Source: Christiangramia aestuarii (GTDB lineage Bacteria > Bacteroidota > Bacteroidia > Flavobacteriales > Flavobacteriaceae). From it: a stretch of 64,000 bases of DNA. Below, one piece after another: positions 53,193-63,987 of this stretch (positions are counted from its first letter, which is position 1; the number at the start of each line of letters is the position of its first letter). The notes beneath the pieces were generated by a model. It had not been told where the DNA came from and did no database searches. It was given only the letters and a program-made list of their open reading frames with translations. Position numbers and translations under genes: made by a program. The DNA is taken from assembly GCF_009735585.1 (NCBI RefSeq), contig NZ_VJVW01000005.1, forward strand, positions 180,648 through 244,647. Reading direction: 5' to 3'.

Positions 53193-53786
53193 ATGAGTAG
53201 CAAACTTTACTTAGTAGTCGCATTTGTTCTTGCGAGTGTATTTCAGATGAACGCCCAGGCAGACAGCCTTAAGACCGATACTCCTATCCAGGATGAGTTT
53301 TCGGCTTTGATCCAGGAATCGAACAACTACCAGGGATACAAGGTAGTAGATTATGACAAGCTTATTGAATTAAGGAATACTACCAGAAACTATATCTCTG
53401 AATTAAAAGAGGAGATCATAATTCAGAAGAATACTGTAGATCAGCAAAATGACGAGATCCAGAAACTAAAAAGTGACCTTCAATCTACCCAGGAAGACCT
53501 GAAAAGGGTTTCTGAAGAAAAAGATGCCCTGATGTTCTTAGGGATGCCTTTTAGCAAAGGAGGATATAAATCCATGATGTGGGGTATTGTAGCTGCCCTG
53601 GTAGTGATACTTCTAATCCTGTTCTTCAGGTTTAAAAGTTCAAATGCCGCGACCAAGGATGCCCAGCAAAAACTAAGCGAGACCGAAAAGGAATTTGACG
53701 CTTACAGGACCAAAGCCCTGGAAAAAGAACAGCGTCTTGGCAGAATGCTTCAGGACGAAAAGAATAAGGCCAGCGGTAACGTATAA
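53193..53786 (+). CDS. Secreted/membrane coiled-coil protein of unknown function
   Basis: This protein of about 197 residues has a signal peptide (KLYLVVAFVLASVFQMNAQA). A long coiled coil follows (about 60-110), with heptad-like IQKLKSDLQSTQEDLKRV. A membrane helix lies at about 128-148 (MMWGIVAALVVILLILFF), and then a second charged helix. The longest frame starts at 53046, but a promoter box covers that point; the ATG at 53193 precedes the signal peptide directly, and the ATG at 53163 is the alternative. Similar genes beside trmD in Flavobacteriia are sometimes mislabelled tRNA methyltransferase. No catalytic motif is present. Confidence 0.8.
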   Translation: MSSKLYLVVAFVLASVFQMNAQADSLKTDTPIQDEFSALIQESNNYQGYKVVDYDKLIELRNTTRNYISELKEEIIIQKNTVDQQNDEIQKLKSDLQSTQEDLKRVSEEKDALMFLGMPFSKGGYKSMMWGIVAALVVILLILFFRFKSSNAATKDAQQKLSETEKEFDAYRTKALEKEQRLGRMLQDEKNKASGNV

Positions 53787-53825
53787 TCTTTCAGCATTTT
53801 AATTGCTGAACTTCAACTCTAACGA

Positions 53826-54506
53826 ATGCGTATTGATATAATCTCAGTAGTACCAGATATCCTGAAAAGCCCTTTTGAAGCGTCCATACTTCAGAGAGCC
53901 ATTAAAAAGGGACTGGTAGAAATTCATTTACACAATCTTAGAGATTACACTACCGATAATTACAAGACGGTTGATGATTACCAGTTTGGCGGAGGTGCCG
54001 GGATGGTGATGATGATAGAGCCTATAGACAAGTGTATTTCCAAACTGAAGAGCGAAAGGGAATATCAGGAAGTGATCTATATGACTCCAGACGGGGAAAG
54101 ACTTCAGCAAAAAACAGCCAATATGCTATCCCTGCATGAGAACATCATTATTCTATGCGGGCATTACAAGGGAGTAGACCAACGTGTAAGAGACCAGTTC
54201 ATTACCAAAGAGATCTCGATTGGGGATTACGTGTTGTCTGGTGGTGAACTGGGAGCTGCAGTATTATGTGATTCGATCATAAGGCTTATCCCGGGAGTTC
54301 TGGGGAATGAAACCTCTGCCCTTACCGATTCTTTTCAGGACAACCTGCTTGCCCCGCCGGTATATACGAGGCCAGCGGAATATAAAGGCTGGAAAGTACC
54401 GGAAGTACTTACGTCGGGAAATTTCCCAAAAATCGAGGCCTGGAGAGAAGATGCCGCCTACGAAAGGACTAAAAGGCTCAGACCCGATCTTCTAGAAGAT
54501 GAGTAA
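53826..54506 (+). CDS. trmD: tRNA (guanine-N1)-methyltransferase
   Basis: This 226-residue knotted (SPOUT) enzyme methylates G37 next to the anticodon and so helps keep the reading frame. Key blocks are [28 protein letters not shown] and the knot motif [15 protein letters not shown]. It lies 39 nt after the coiled-coil gene and shares the usual neighbourhood with rplS; rpsP and rimM, often adjacent, are not in this window. Confidence 0.97.
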   Translation: MRIDIISVVPDILKSPFEASILQRAIKKGLVEIHLHNLRDYTTDNYKTVDDYQFGGGAGMVMMIEPIDKCISKLKSEREYQEVIYMTPDGERLQQKTANMLSLHENIIILCGHYKGVDQRVRDQFITKEISIGDYVLSGGELGAAVLCDSIIRLIPGVLGNETSALTDSFQDNLLAPPVYTRPAEYKGWKVPEVLTSGNFPKIEAWREDAAYERTKRLRPDLLEDE

Positions 54507-54523
54507 ATTTTTCTTTTAAAGCC

Positions 54524-54553
54524 TTGGACAATAATATAAATTGCTTAATTTTG
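54524..54553 (+). promoter_or_regulatory. Consensus promoter of rplS
   Basis: TTG (54524-54526), a 19-nt spacer, then TAATTTTG (54546-54553). This is the clearest Bacteroidota -33/-7 pair in the window and gives a leader of about 65 nt. Confidence 0.8.
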
Positions 54554-54562
54554 CACTCATTC

Positions 54563-54607
54563 TAAAATAACCTCTGGCGATAACCGTGAATGTTGTTTTG
54601 GATTTTA
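54563..54607 (+). ncRNA. Candidate rplS leader hairpin
   Basis: In the rplS 5' leader, TAAAAT (54563-54568) plus CC (54571-54572) can pair with GG (54600-54601) plus ATTTTA (54602-54607), leaving an AA bulge and an internal region of 27 nt. Ribosomal protein leaders for L19 have been described in Flavobacteria. Whether this one matches is not checked. Confidence 0.45.
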
Positions 54608-54623
54608 CTTTAAACTATTTAAA

Positions 54624-54977
54624 ATGGAATCGTTAGTAAAATACGTTCAGGACGAATTCGTAGAAAGAAAAGATCTACCGGAATTTGCAGCAGGTGATAC
54701 TATCACTGTTTATTACGAAATTAAAGAGGGTCAAAAGACCAGAACACAGTTCTTTAGAGGAGTTGTGATCCAGAAAAGAGGAACAGGAGCTTCTCAAACC
54801 TTTACCATTAGAAAAATGAGTGGTACTGTAGGTGTAGAGAGAATTTTCCCTGTAAACCTTCCTGCTATCCAGAAGATCGAGGTTAACAAGAAAGGTAGCG
54901 TTAGAAGAGCTAGAATCTTTTACTTTAGAGGTCTTACCGGTAAGAAAGCTCGTATTAAAGAAGCGATCAGAAAATAA
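54624..54977 (+). CDS. rplS: 50S ribosomal protein L19
   Basis: This 117-residue protein sits at the interface of the two ribosomal subunits. FAAGDTITVYYEIKEGQKTR, QFFRGVVIQKRG and GVERIFPVNLPAIQKIEV are L19 signatures. It has its own consensus promoter and a terminator, so it is transcribed apart from trmD at least in part. Confidence 0.98.
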   Translation: MESLVKYVQDEFVERKDLPEFAAGDTITVYYEIKEGQKTRTQFFRGVVIQKRGTGASQTFTIRKMSGTVGVERIFPVNLPAIQKIEVNKKGSVRRARIFYFRGLTGKKARIKEAIRK

Positions 54978-55001
54978 TAATTCTTTACAGGATTATCCAA
55001 A

Positions 55002-55027
55002 AGCCCCGAAAATTCGGGGCTTTTTTT
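55002..55027 (+). terminator. Intrinsic terminator of rplS
   Basis: AGCCCCGAA (55002-55010) pairs with TTCGGGGCT (55013-55021) across a 2-base gap, so the actual loop takes in adjacent A-T pairs. A T run follows. Confidence 0.92.
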
Positions 55028-55292
55028 GTGCTTATATTTTTCTGGAAATAAGGCCTTAAAAATGTTAAATCACTTCCCTAAAAAAACCTTTATGCTTATC
55101 TTTATAAGTGAAAATTCGGCAAAATTAGAATGACAAAAGAATTTTTAGTGATGACGATTTTCCCGTAAAGTAAGTTCTTTACATACAGTTTTTACCTTCT
55201 ATATAACACCTATAGATTTTGAATCATCAAAATTAGTTTGAAAGGTAAAAGCGACTTTGGTTTAATTTTACTTCCTTTAAAATTAAATCATG

Positions 55293-55405
55293 TTTGAAGC
55301 AGCACTCCAAAGAAAGCTTAAAACGCTTTTTATCATCAGAGTGATAATTTGCTGTTTCAAATGAAGCCATTTCATTTTAGCAATTAAGATGAAATGGCTT
55401 TTTTT
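55293..55405 (+). ncRNA. Candidate structured small RNA with its own terminator
   Basis: This gene-free stretch folds well on paper. A closing helix pairs TTTGAAGCAGC (55293-55303) with GCTGTTTCAAA (55351-55361), 11 pairs with one G-U. Inside are hairpins AAAGC/GCTTT (55313-55317, 55325-55329) and TATCA/TGATA (55331-55335, 55342-55346). A 12-bp terminator follows: AAGCCATTTCAT (55364-55375) with 55389-55400 and then seven T. An AT-rich inverted repeat at 55261-55285 (TTTAATTTTA/TAAAATTAAA) lies just before. No coding frame and no clean promoter box is visible. A 6S-like RNA is one possibility. Confidence 0.55.
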
Positions 55406-55494
55406 ATTGCATTATTTATGATTTCTTAACAAGTGAGAAGCCCTTTATATCTAGGATAAAAGGTCTAAAAACTGTATATTGCGCATGAGTTATT

Positions 55495-55517
55495 ACCCTG
55501 GAATTGCCCGGGGTTTT
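55495..55517 (+). promoter_or_regulatory. Terminator-like hairpin before icd
   Basis: ACCCTGG (55495-55501) pairs with CCGGGGT (55508-55514), with one G-U, and TTTT follows. It sits 30-50 nt before icd. It could be an attenuator in the icd leader or end an upstream transcript. The rest of 54978-55548 holds the rplS terminator, the candidate RNA and nothing else I can support. Confidence 0.5.
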
Positions 55518-55527
55518 CTTTGAATAA

Positions 55528-57777
<2,250 letters not shown>

Positions 57778-57800
57778 TTCAAACTATATAATTTGTTATA

Positions 57801-57830
57801 AAGCCCTGTTTCTTACAGGGCTTTTTTTAT
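57801..57830. terminator. Terminator shared by icd and the DEAD-like gene
   Basis: AAGCCCTGT (57801-57809) pairs with ACAGGGCTT (57815-57823) and a long T run follows on the plus strand. The convergent DEAD-like gene stops at 57834, so the hairpin may serve it too, although its minus-strand T tract is weak. Confidence 0.88.
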
Positions 57831-57833
57831 TTC

Positions 57834-58445
57834 CTAAGCCTTCACTACGTAAGCTTTTTCCATAAAAAGCTCTTTTAACCTCTCCAGCTTAGGATTCATT
57901 TTTTCGGCGAAAACCAGGTACTGGCACTTGTTGATACTAAGAGGAATTCTAACCACATCTTCGAAAAGACCAGGTTTAGACATGAATTCAGCATCTTCGA
58001 GAATAAAAAGCTGAAGTTGTCCCAGGTGGATCCCGGTCATTGAAAATAATTTAGCGAGTCTTTTAGGCGTGGCGATAACTATATCCATTCCGTAATAGAT
58101 ATCATCCTTCTGGTCTTCTATATTTTGTTCTTCGTAGGCGCAGTATATTCGTAGATTCATATCACCGGTAAAGGCTTCGAATTTTTCTTTTAGCTCTAAG
58201 GCTGCTTCCTTGTTCTTAACATAGATGAGCGCTCTTGGAGAATCTTCAAAAGCTTCAGAATTTAATTTCTGAATAACGCTAATGATCATGGCCGTTGTCT
58301 TCCCGCTATTTTCCGGGGCAATCGCAAAAAGGTCTGCACCGCTTTTAATTTTGGGTAGCAACCTCTTTTGATAAGGGGTTGGTGCTTCGTAACCTACATT
58401 TTTAATGGCCTCCTTCAGGGGAGCATTCAGTTTTTTAAAGGACAT
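57834..58445 (-). CDS. Single-domain DEAD-box-like protein with altered motifs
   Basis: This 203-residue protein matches only the first RecA domain of DEAD-box helicases. The Q motif is kept (APTPYQ), motif I reads APENSGKT instead of AxTGSGKT, and motif Ib TPKR resembles TPGR. Motif II reads EDAE instead of DEAD, and the SAT motif is absent. No second helicase domain follows, and the gene ends cleanly at 57834 with no coding remnant before the terminator. It may bind nucleotide or RNA without unwinding. Whether it is a stable small family or a decayed helicase cannot be decided here. Confidence 0.82.
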   Translation of the reverse strand: MSFKKLNAPLKEAIKNVGYEAPTPYQKRLLPKIKSGADLFAIAPENSGKTTAMIISVIQKLNSEAFEDSPRALIYVKNKEAALELKEKFEAFTGDMNLRIYCAYEEQNIEDQKDDIYYGMDIVIATPKRLAKLFSMTGIHLGQLQLFILEDAEFMSKPGLFEDVVRIPLSINKCQYLVFAEKMNPKLERLKELFMEKAYVVKA

Positions 58446-58587
58446 CTATTTTCAGAATTTACTTTTCCATCGAGAAATCGGCTCGATTGGATCAATATTG
58501 GCAAAGGTCGCACAATATATTCGAATCGCTGCTTATATAGAGATTTTAAGCTAAATCGAAATAGTTTAATCTTTCGTTAAAGCCTGC

Positions 58588-59856
58588 ATGAAATTAGAAC
58601 AGGATTACATGTTTGCAGAAATTTGCAAAATGGTTCAGAATTCTGAAGGGAGAAATAAAAAGCAGGAAAATATCATTCTTCTGGTACTGGGGACTTTGAT
58701 CGCCCTGGGCCCGTTTTCCATAGATGCCTACCTGCCGGGCTTCGACAGTATCGCGAAAGATTTTGATACCTCCATCAGCAAGATAGGCCTTACCCTTACC
58801 AGCTATTTTATAGGTATTTCCATTGGGCAGCTGGCTTATGGTCCTATCATGGACAAATTCGGAAGAAAAAAACCTTTACTCATCGGCCTGGGAATTTATT
58901 TCCTTTCTGCTATAAGCTGTATGTACTCTCCAAACCTGGAATGGTTGATAGTCTCCAGGTTCTTCCTGGCCGTGGGTGCCGCCGCTGGAATGGTCGCAGC
59001 AAAGGCCATAGTCAGGGATGTTTTCCCGGTACATGAAGTTGCCGGGGCCATATCGGTCCTGATGCTTATTATGGGCGGAGCCCCTATTATCGCTCCTACC
59101 GTGGGAAGTTTGATCATAGATTCCTTCGGCTGGGAAATGATCTTCCTCTTTCTCGCGGTCTTTTGTTTACTCATGATCTTCAGCGTGACCAGGTTTTTGC
59201 CTGAAAGTATCGTCCCTGATAAAAAGGTAGACCTTAAACCTAAACAGGTAGCGATAAAATATTTTGGTATACTCACCCACTCAAAATTCTGGAGCTTTGC
59301 TTTTTCAGGCAGTTTTGCCATCGGCGCCATGTTTGCCTATATCTCAGATGCACCCAAGCTTTTTATGGGAAATTTTGATCTTTCCCAGAAAGAATTCGGT
59401 TTGCTCTTTGGATTAAATGCCGGTGGGCTAATCCTGGGAAGCCAGATAAACAGGCTATTTCTCAGAAAATTCACCACCCTGAAGATCACCCTGTTCAACT
59501 CTGTGATCCTGGTAATCCTTTCAGGAATATTCCTGGTAATCGCCATCTTTGACCTGGGATTTTTACCTACAATCGTTACCCTGTTCTTTGTACTCTTCCT
59601 GCTGGGATTTCAAAACCCCAATACCACTGCCCTGTCCCTGGAGCCTTTTGAGAAAAAAGCCGGAAGGGCTTCAGCGCTTATTGGAAGTCTTAAAATGATC
59701 CTTGGTGCGTTCACTTCTTTTTTGGTGAGCCTTTTCCATACTTCAAGTTCTGTCCCGCTTGCAGTCATCCTTTTCAGTTGCCTGTTTCTAAGCTTCCTGC
59801 TTCTGTTCAGATTTAATAATAAAACAAAAGTTAATATCAGGTTTGGCGAAGCTTAA
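58588..59856 (+). CDS. Bcr/CflA-type multidrug MFS exporter
   Basis: This protein of up to 422 residues has twelve membrane helices. ALGPFSIDAYLPGFDSIAKDF opens the membrane part, given here as ALGPFSIDAYLPGF, and the loop GPIMDKFGRKKPLL is the major-facilitator motif A typical of Bcr/CflA drug efflux proteins. The cargo is unknown. The ATG at 58588 gives about 30 polar residues before helix 1; the ATGs at 58609 and 58630 are alternatives. No regulator is next to it. Confidence 0.9.
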   Translation: MKLEQDYMFAEICKMVQNSEGRNKKQENIILLVLGTLIALGPFSIDAYLPGFDSIAKDFDTSISKIGLTLTSYFIGISIGQLAYGPIMDKFGRKKPLLIGLGIYFLSAISCMYSPNLEWLIVSRFFLAVGAAAGMVAAKAIVRDVFPVHEVAGAISVLMLIMGGAPIIAPTVGSLIIDSFGWEMIFLFLAVFCLLMIFSVTRFLPESIVPDKKVDLKPKQVAIKYFGILTHSKFWSFAFSGSFAIGAMFAYISDAPKLFMGNFDLSQKEFGLLFGLNAGGLILGSQINRLFLRKFTTLKITLFNSVILVILSGIFLVIAIFDLGFLPTIVTLFFVLFLLGFQNPNTTALSLEPFEKKAGRASALIGSLKMILGAFTSFLVSLFHTSSSVPLAVILFSCLFLSFLLLFRFNNKTKVNIRFGEA

Positions 59857-59881
59857 ACTTTTTTATTAAGCGCTTAAATGA

Positions 59882-59889
59882 TATTTTTG
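59882..59889 (+). promoter_or_regulatory. -7 promoter box of the TonB receptor operon
   Basis: TATTTTTG ends 14 nt before the TTG start at 59904, giving a leader of about 10 nt. Confidence 0.6.
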
Positions 59890-59903
59890 GTTAAAACTTC
59901 AAT

Positions 59904-62270
59904 TTGCGACATTTCCTTCTACTGTTAGTATTTTTAATTGGCAGTGAGGCCTTTAGCCAGGAAACCTACACCCTGAATGGTGTGGTCACCGATGCCTCCA
60001 GTAATGAGACCCTCATTGGGGTTAACCTGATAGTTCCCGAGGCAAATACCGGGGTTGTTACCAACGACTATGGCTATTATTCGATAAAATTACCGGAAGG
60101 AGAATATCTAATTGAAATCTCTTACCTGGGCTACCAGAGTGTGCAGAGAAGAATCCAGCTAGATTCAGATAAAAAGCTCGATTTTGCGTTGACTGAATCT
60201 TCAGAAAATCTTGAGGAGGTCGTTATCACCAGTAATAACGAGGGTCTGAATATTAAAAAGCCCGAGATGAGCGTGAATAAATTATCAATTGGAACCATCC
60301 AGAAACTTCCCGTTGTTTTTGGAGAGGTAGACGTGGTGAGGTCCTTATTGTTACTACCCGGGGTTTCCAATGCCGGCGAGGGTTCTTCTGGTTTTAATGT
60401 AAGAGGAGGAGCGGTAGACCAAAATCTTATTCTTCTGGACGAAGCAACGATCTATAACTCTTCTCACCTTTTCGGATTGTTTTCGGTATTCAATCCAGAT
60501 GCAATCAAGGACCTTAAATTGTATAAAGGTGGTATCCCGGCGGAATACGGCGGAAGGGTTTCTTCGGTTCTGGATATTTACCAGCGTGACGGGAACAGTA
60601 AGGAATTTAAGATGCAGGGTGGCATCGGTGCCGTTTCGAGTCGTTTGCTTGCTGAAGGACCTATCGTAAAAGATAAAGGCTCTTTCCTGATTGGTGGCCG
60701 AAGTTCTTATGCCCACCTTTTTCTGAAACTTACCGATAACGAGAACTCCGCATACTTTTATGACCTTAATACTAAACTGAGCTATAATCTGAATGACCGG
60801 AACAAGCTCCTGCTTTCAGGATATTTTGGCCGGGACGTTTTCAACATAAGTCAGAATTTTGAGAATACCTATGGTAACGCGGTGCTTAACCTGCGCTGGA
60901 ACCATATATTTTCAGACAATATTTTTACCAACCTGTCTGTGATCTATAGTGATTACTACTATGGATTGAATCTGAATTTCGTTGGCTTCAACTGGGACAG
61001 TGGCATCAGGAACCTTAATATCAAATATGATTTTAACCATTATATCAACGACCAGGTGCAACTCAAATACGGGATCCAAAATACCTACTACAGGTTCAAC
61101 CCCGGGGAGATCTCTCCTATCGATGAAGATTCAGGCATCAACTATTTCAAATTAACCAATAAGTATGCCTTGGAGAATGCGCTTTATATATCTTCGGAAC
61201 ACAGATTTAGCGACAATTTCTCAGCAGAATACGGGTTACGTCTCAGCAATTTCTTCAGATTGGGACAGGATGAAATAAATGTTTATGAAAACAATAATCC
61301 GGTTGAGTATGATGCCGAAAGAGATATTTACCGGGAAGCTGATATACTGGAAACCATTGAATCTTCGCGAGGAGAGATTCTGGAAACCTTCACCAACCTG
61401 GAGCCACGTATCGCTCTTTCTTATGCTTTGAACGATTCTGAATCCATCAAGGCCAGTTACAACCGAATGGTACAGTACCTGCATTTAATTTCCAACACCA
61501 GTTCTCCAACTCCTTTAGATGTATGGACTCCTAGCGGTGAATTCATAGAACCACAGCTACTGGACCAGTATGCCATTGGATATTTCAGGAATTTTAAAGA
61601 GAGTGAATACTCCCTGGAGGTAGAGACCTTTTATAAGCAAATAGATAATCGTATAGATTATATAGATGGCGCCAATCTTATTGCGAATAATGCCATAGAA
61701 CGTGTGGTGCTTAACGGAGAGTCCAGAGCATACGGACTGGAGCTACTTCTTCGAAAGAATAAAGGAAGGTTCACCGGCTGGCTTGCTTATACGCTTTCAA
61801 GGTCTGAACAGAGAACTCCGGGCCGCACTCCGGATGAGCCAGGGATCAATAATGGCGACTGGTATGCCGCTAATTATGACAAGACCCATGACCTTACCAT
61901 TACCGGGAGTTACGATCTAAATAGAAAGTGGCAACTCAATGCTAATTTCATATTCCAGACAGGCCTGGCTACTACCTACCCTACGGCTCAGTACGAATAC
62001 GAAGGAGTGACCATTCCTGTTTACGGCGAAAGAAATGGAGACAGGTTCCCGGCATATCACAGGCTGGATCTTTCCGCTACCTTTAACCCCGGCGTTAACA
62101 AGCATAAGGATTTTAAGTCTTCCTGGAACTTCGGCATCTATAATATCTACAACCGCAAAAATGCCTATTCCATAAGTTTCAGGGAAAATTCTGAAACCAT
62201 GCAGAACGAGGCAGTAAAACTTTCATTATTCGGGATCATACCTTCCGTAACCTATAATTTCAAATTCTAG
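59904..62270 (+). CDS. TonB-dependent outer membrane receptor
   Basis: This 788-residue protein imports an unknown substrate through the outer membrane using TonB energy. After a signal peptide (FLLLLVFLIGSEAFS) comes a carboxypeptidase-like regulatory domain (about 22-105; LNGVVTDASSNETLIGVNL). Next are a plug domain (about 120-235; SGFNVRGGAVDQNLILLD and IPAEYGGRVSSVLDI) and a 22-strand-type barrel that ends in Phe. The start is TTG, since the signal peptide begins there and no ATG is close. The gene abuts the DUF4249 lipoprotein gene, a pairing usual in Bacteroidota. Confidence 0.95.
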   Translation: MRHFLLLLVFLIGSEAFSQETYTLNGVVTDASSNETLIGVNLIVPEANTGVVTNDYGYYSIKLPEGEYLIEISYLGYQSVQRRIQLDSDKKLDFALTESSENLEEVVITSNNEGLNIKKPEMSVNKLSIGTIQKLPVVFGEVDVVRSLLLLPGVSNAGEGSSGFNVRGGAVDQNLILLDEATIYNSSHLFGLFSVFNPDAIKDLKLYKGGIPAEYGGRVSSVLDIYQRDGNSKEFKMQGGIGAVSSRLLAEGPIVKDKGSFLIGGRSSYAHLFLKLTDNENSAYFYDLNTKLSYNLNDRNKLLLSGYFGRDVFNISQNFENTYGNAVLNLRWNHIFSDNIFTNLSVIYSDYYYGLNLNFVGFNWDSGIRNLNIKYDFNHYINDQVQLKYGIQNTYYRFNPGEISPIDEDSGINYFKLTNKYALENALYISSEHRFSDNFSAEYGLRLSNFFRLGQDEINVYENNNPVEYDAERDIYREADILETIESSRGEILETFTNLEPRIALSYALNDSESIKASYNRMVQYLHLISNTSSPTPLDVWTPSGEFIEPQLLDQYAIGYFRNFKESEYSLEVETFYKQIDNRIDYIDGANLIANNAIERVVLNGESRAYGLELLLRKNKGRFTGWLAYTLSRSEQRTPGRTPDEPGINNGDWYAANYDKTHDLTITGSYDLNRKWQLNANFIFQTGLATTYPTAQYEYEGVTIPVYGERNGDRFPAYHRLDLSATFNPGVNKHKDFKSSWNFGIYNIYNRKNAYSISFRENSETMQNEAVKLSLFGIIPSVTYNFKF

Positions 62271-63083
62271 ATGAAAAAGGCAATAAAATATCTTTCGGTA
62301 CTTATACTTAGTTTTGCTTTATTCTCCTGTGAGGAAGTGATAGATCTTGAACTGGAAGAAAGCGAACCAAGACTTGTGATCGAAGCCTCCATTGTCTGGT
62401 TAAAAGGAACCCAAGGCGAGGAACAGAGAATAAGAATTTCTGAAACCGTGCCTTTTTACCAGGAGGATACAGATCCTGTTGAAAATGCCATCGTTAGAGT
62501 TATAGCAGAAAATGGGGATATCTATGAATTTAATCATATTGCCAACGGGGAATATATCAATTCCAGTTTCCAGCCTGTGCTAAATGCCAGTTATGATCTC
62601 GAAGTAATTCATGAAGGACAGACATATACCGCTTCAGAAAGTATGATGCCGGTCACCTCCATAGATTTTGTTGAGCAAACCGAATCGGGAGGATTTGCCG
62701 GGGACGAGATCGAAGTAAAGGCTTATTATACAGATCCTGCAGATGAAGAGAACTATTATCTCTTTAAATTCTATAATGAAGATGTGACCCTGGAATTTTA
62801 TGAAGATGAATTCACCAATGGAAACCAGATCTTTGGATATTATTCTAATGAAGATATTGCTGAAGGAGACCTCATTCGTATTGAAATTCAGGGAATCTCA
62901 AGAAGCTATTATGAATACCTGTTCATTTTGAGATCACAGGTAGGTGAAAATGATGGTGGTCCCTTCGAGACCATGCCGGCAACGGTAAAAGGAAATATAG
63001 TGAACAGGACAAATCCTGAAAATTATCCTTTTGGTTATTTTCGCCTTTCGGAAGTCGACTCTACATTCTATACAGTTGAATAA
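62271..63083 (+). CDS. DUF4249 outer membrane lipoprotein
   Basis: This 270-residue protein has a lipobox signal (LSFALFSCEEV). LVIEASIVW and the following ISETVPFYQED-type stretch match DUF4249, a Bacteroidota family encoded beside TonB receptors. It starts directly after the receptor stop, so it is very probably its surface or periplasmic partner. Its function is not characterised; a SusD-like ligand-capture role is only inferred from position. Confidence 0.9.
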   Translation: MKKAIKYLSVLILSFALFSCEEVIDLELEESEPRLVIEASIVWLKGTQGEEQRIRISETVPFYQEDTDPVENAIVRVIAENGDIYEFNHIANGEYINSSFQPVLNASYDLEVIHEGQTYTASESMMPVTSIDFVEQTESGGFAGDEIEVKAYYTDPADEENYYLFKFYNEDVTLEFYEDEFTNGNQIFGYYSNEDIAEGDLIRIEIQGISRSYYEYLFILRSQVGENDGGPFETMPATVKGNIVNRTNPENYPFGYFRLSEVDSTFYTVE

Positions 63084-63084
63084 T

Positions 63085-63306
63085 ATGAAACATACCAATA
63101 AAAAAGTACTTTCCACCGGGATCAAATACCTGGCTGGGGCATTGCCCCTAGCAATGATCGGGCCTTCGGTCTTATATAACGCCTTCAATAACCAGGAACA
63201 TCCTCTTTATATTCCTGTTCTTATATTCGGTCTCCTGGCCACATTCGCCTCTATCTTTTTGATCTTCAAAGGCATCATGACCATCATCAAAGCTTTATTC
63301 GATTAA
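63085..63306 (+). CDS. DUF6095 small membrane protein
   Basis: This 73-residue protein has two hydrophobic helices (about 13-30 and 43-62) and a GIKYLAGALPLAMIGPSVLY block that I recognise as DUF6095. The function is unknown. The longer frame from 63031 overlaps DUF4249; I start at the ATG at 63085, one base after the DUF4249 stop, which puts it in the same operon. Confidence 0.8.
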   Translation: MKHTNKKVLSTGIKYLAGALPLAMIGPSVLYNAFNNQEHPLYIPVLIFGLLATFASIFLIFKGIMTIIKALFD

Positions 63307-63551
63307 TAGCTGGATATTGATCTATTTTAGAGAAATTTGCTCAAGAAATAGACAATTACAGCCCCAATTACACCAGCTGCTCAAAAGGCTTTTTCATCTT
63401 AGCCTATAAGCAAATACTCATGTAGCATTAACTATAATTTTCAATTAACTCTTTTTCCTATTCCAATTTCAGGAGATAGGCTGCATGACCTGTGTTGCTT
63501 GGGACGGAAAATGTTTCGCTAGCTAAGTGGTTTTCCATTCCCTATCCACAT

Positions 63552-63729
63552 TTATTTAACTGTATAACCCGCATTGAACGGATAATACTGCTGGTAATTA
63601 AGAGTATTTCCGGTAAGTTCAGTTCCTATGGCATTTCGGGGATCTTAAAGAGGCTCCATTTCTGAAGAAATTAGGTATAGGAAAGGTATTTAATTGATAC
63701 TTGGCCATCCTTTTTAGTACATGATAATA
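63552..63729 (-). pseudogene. Decayed C-terminal gene remnant
   Basis: On the minus strand one frame reads KYQLNTFPIPNFFRNGASLR and, after a frameshift near 63642, continues as DPRNAIGTELTGNTLNYQQY and then YPFNAGYTVK before a stop at 63552. The two pieces join sensibly if one or two bases are restored, and no start codon or upstream coding sequence remains (in-frame stop just before 63729). The composition looks like the C-terminus of a surface lipoprotein, but I cannot name the family. The rest of 63307-63839 shows no feature. Confidence 0.45.
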
Positions 63730-63839
63730 CTACATAATAAGTAATTGCTAAGATGTATTATGTGTAACTTGATTTGAATTGTTTTATTTAAGATATAGTA
63801 ATCTGAAATAGCTTGGGTGTAGAAGAAATATTAGCACAT

Positions 63840-63872
63840 AAAAAAACCCCTACAGCGAACTGAAGGGGTTTT
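63840..63872 (-). terminator. Terminator of the rRNA operon
   Basis: Read on the minus strand, AAAACCCCT (63872-63864) pairs with AGGGGTTTT (63851-63843) and seven T follow. It lies just after the 5S gene. Confidence 0.9.
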
Positions 63873-63879
63873 CAAGAAG

Positions 63880-63987
<108 letters not shown>

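Noticed and set aside
63674..63757. Lipoprotein-like short frame on the minus strand with VVLSC followed by TKKDG
   Set aside because: It has no start codon after the upstream stop and overlaps, in another frame, the better-supported gene remnant; it is likely chance.
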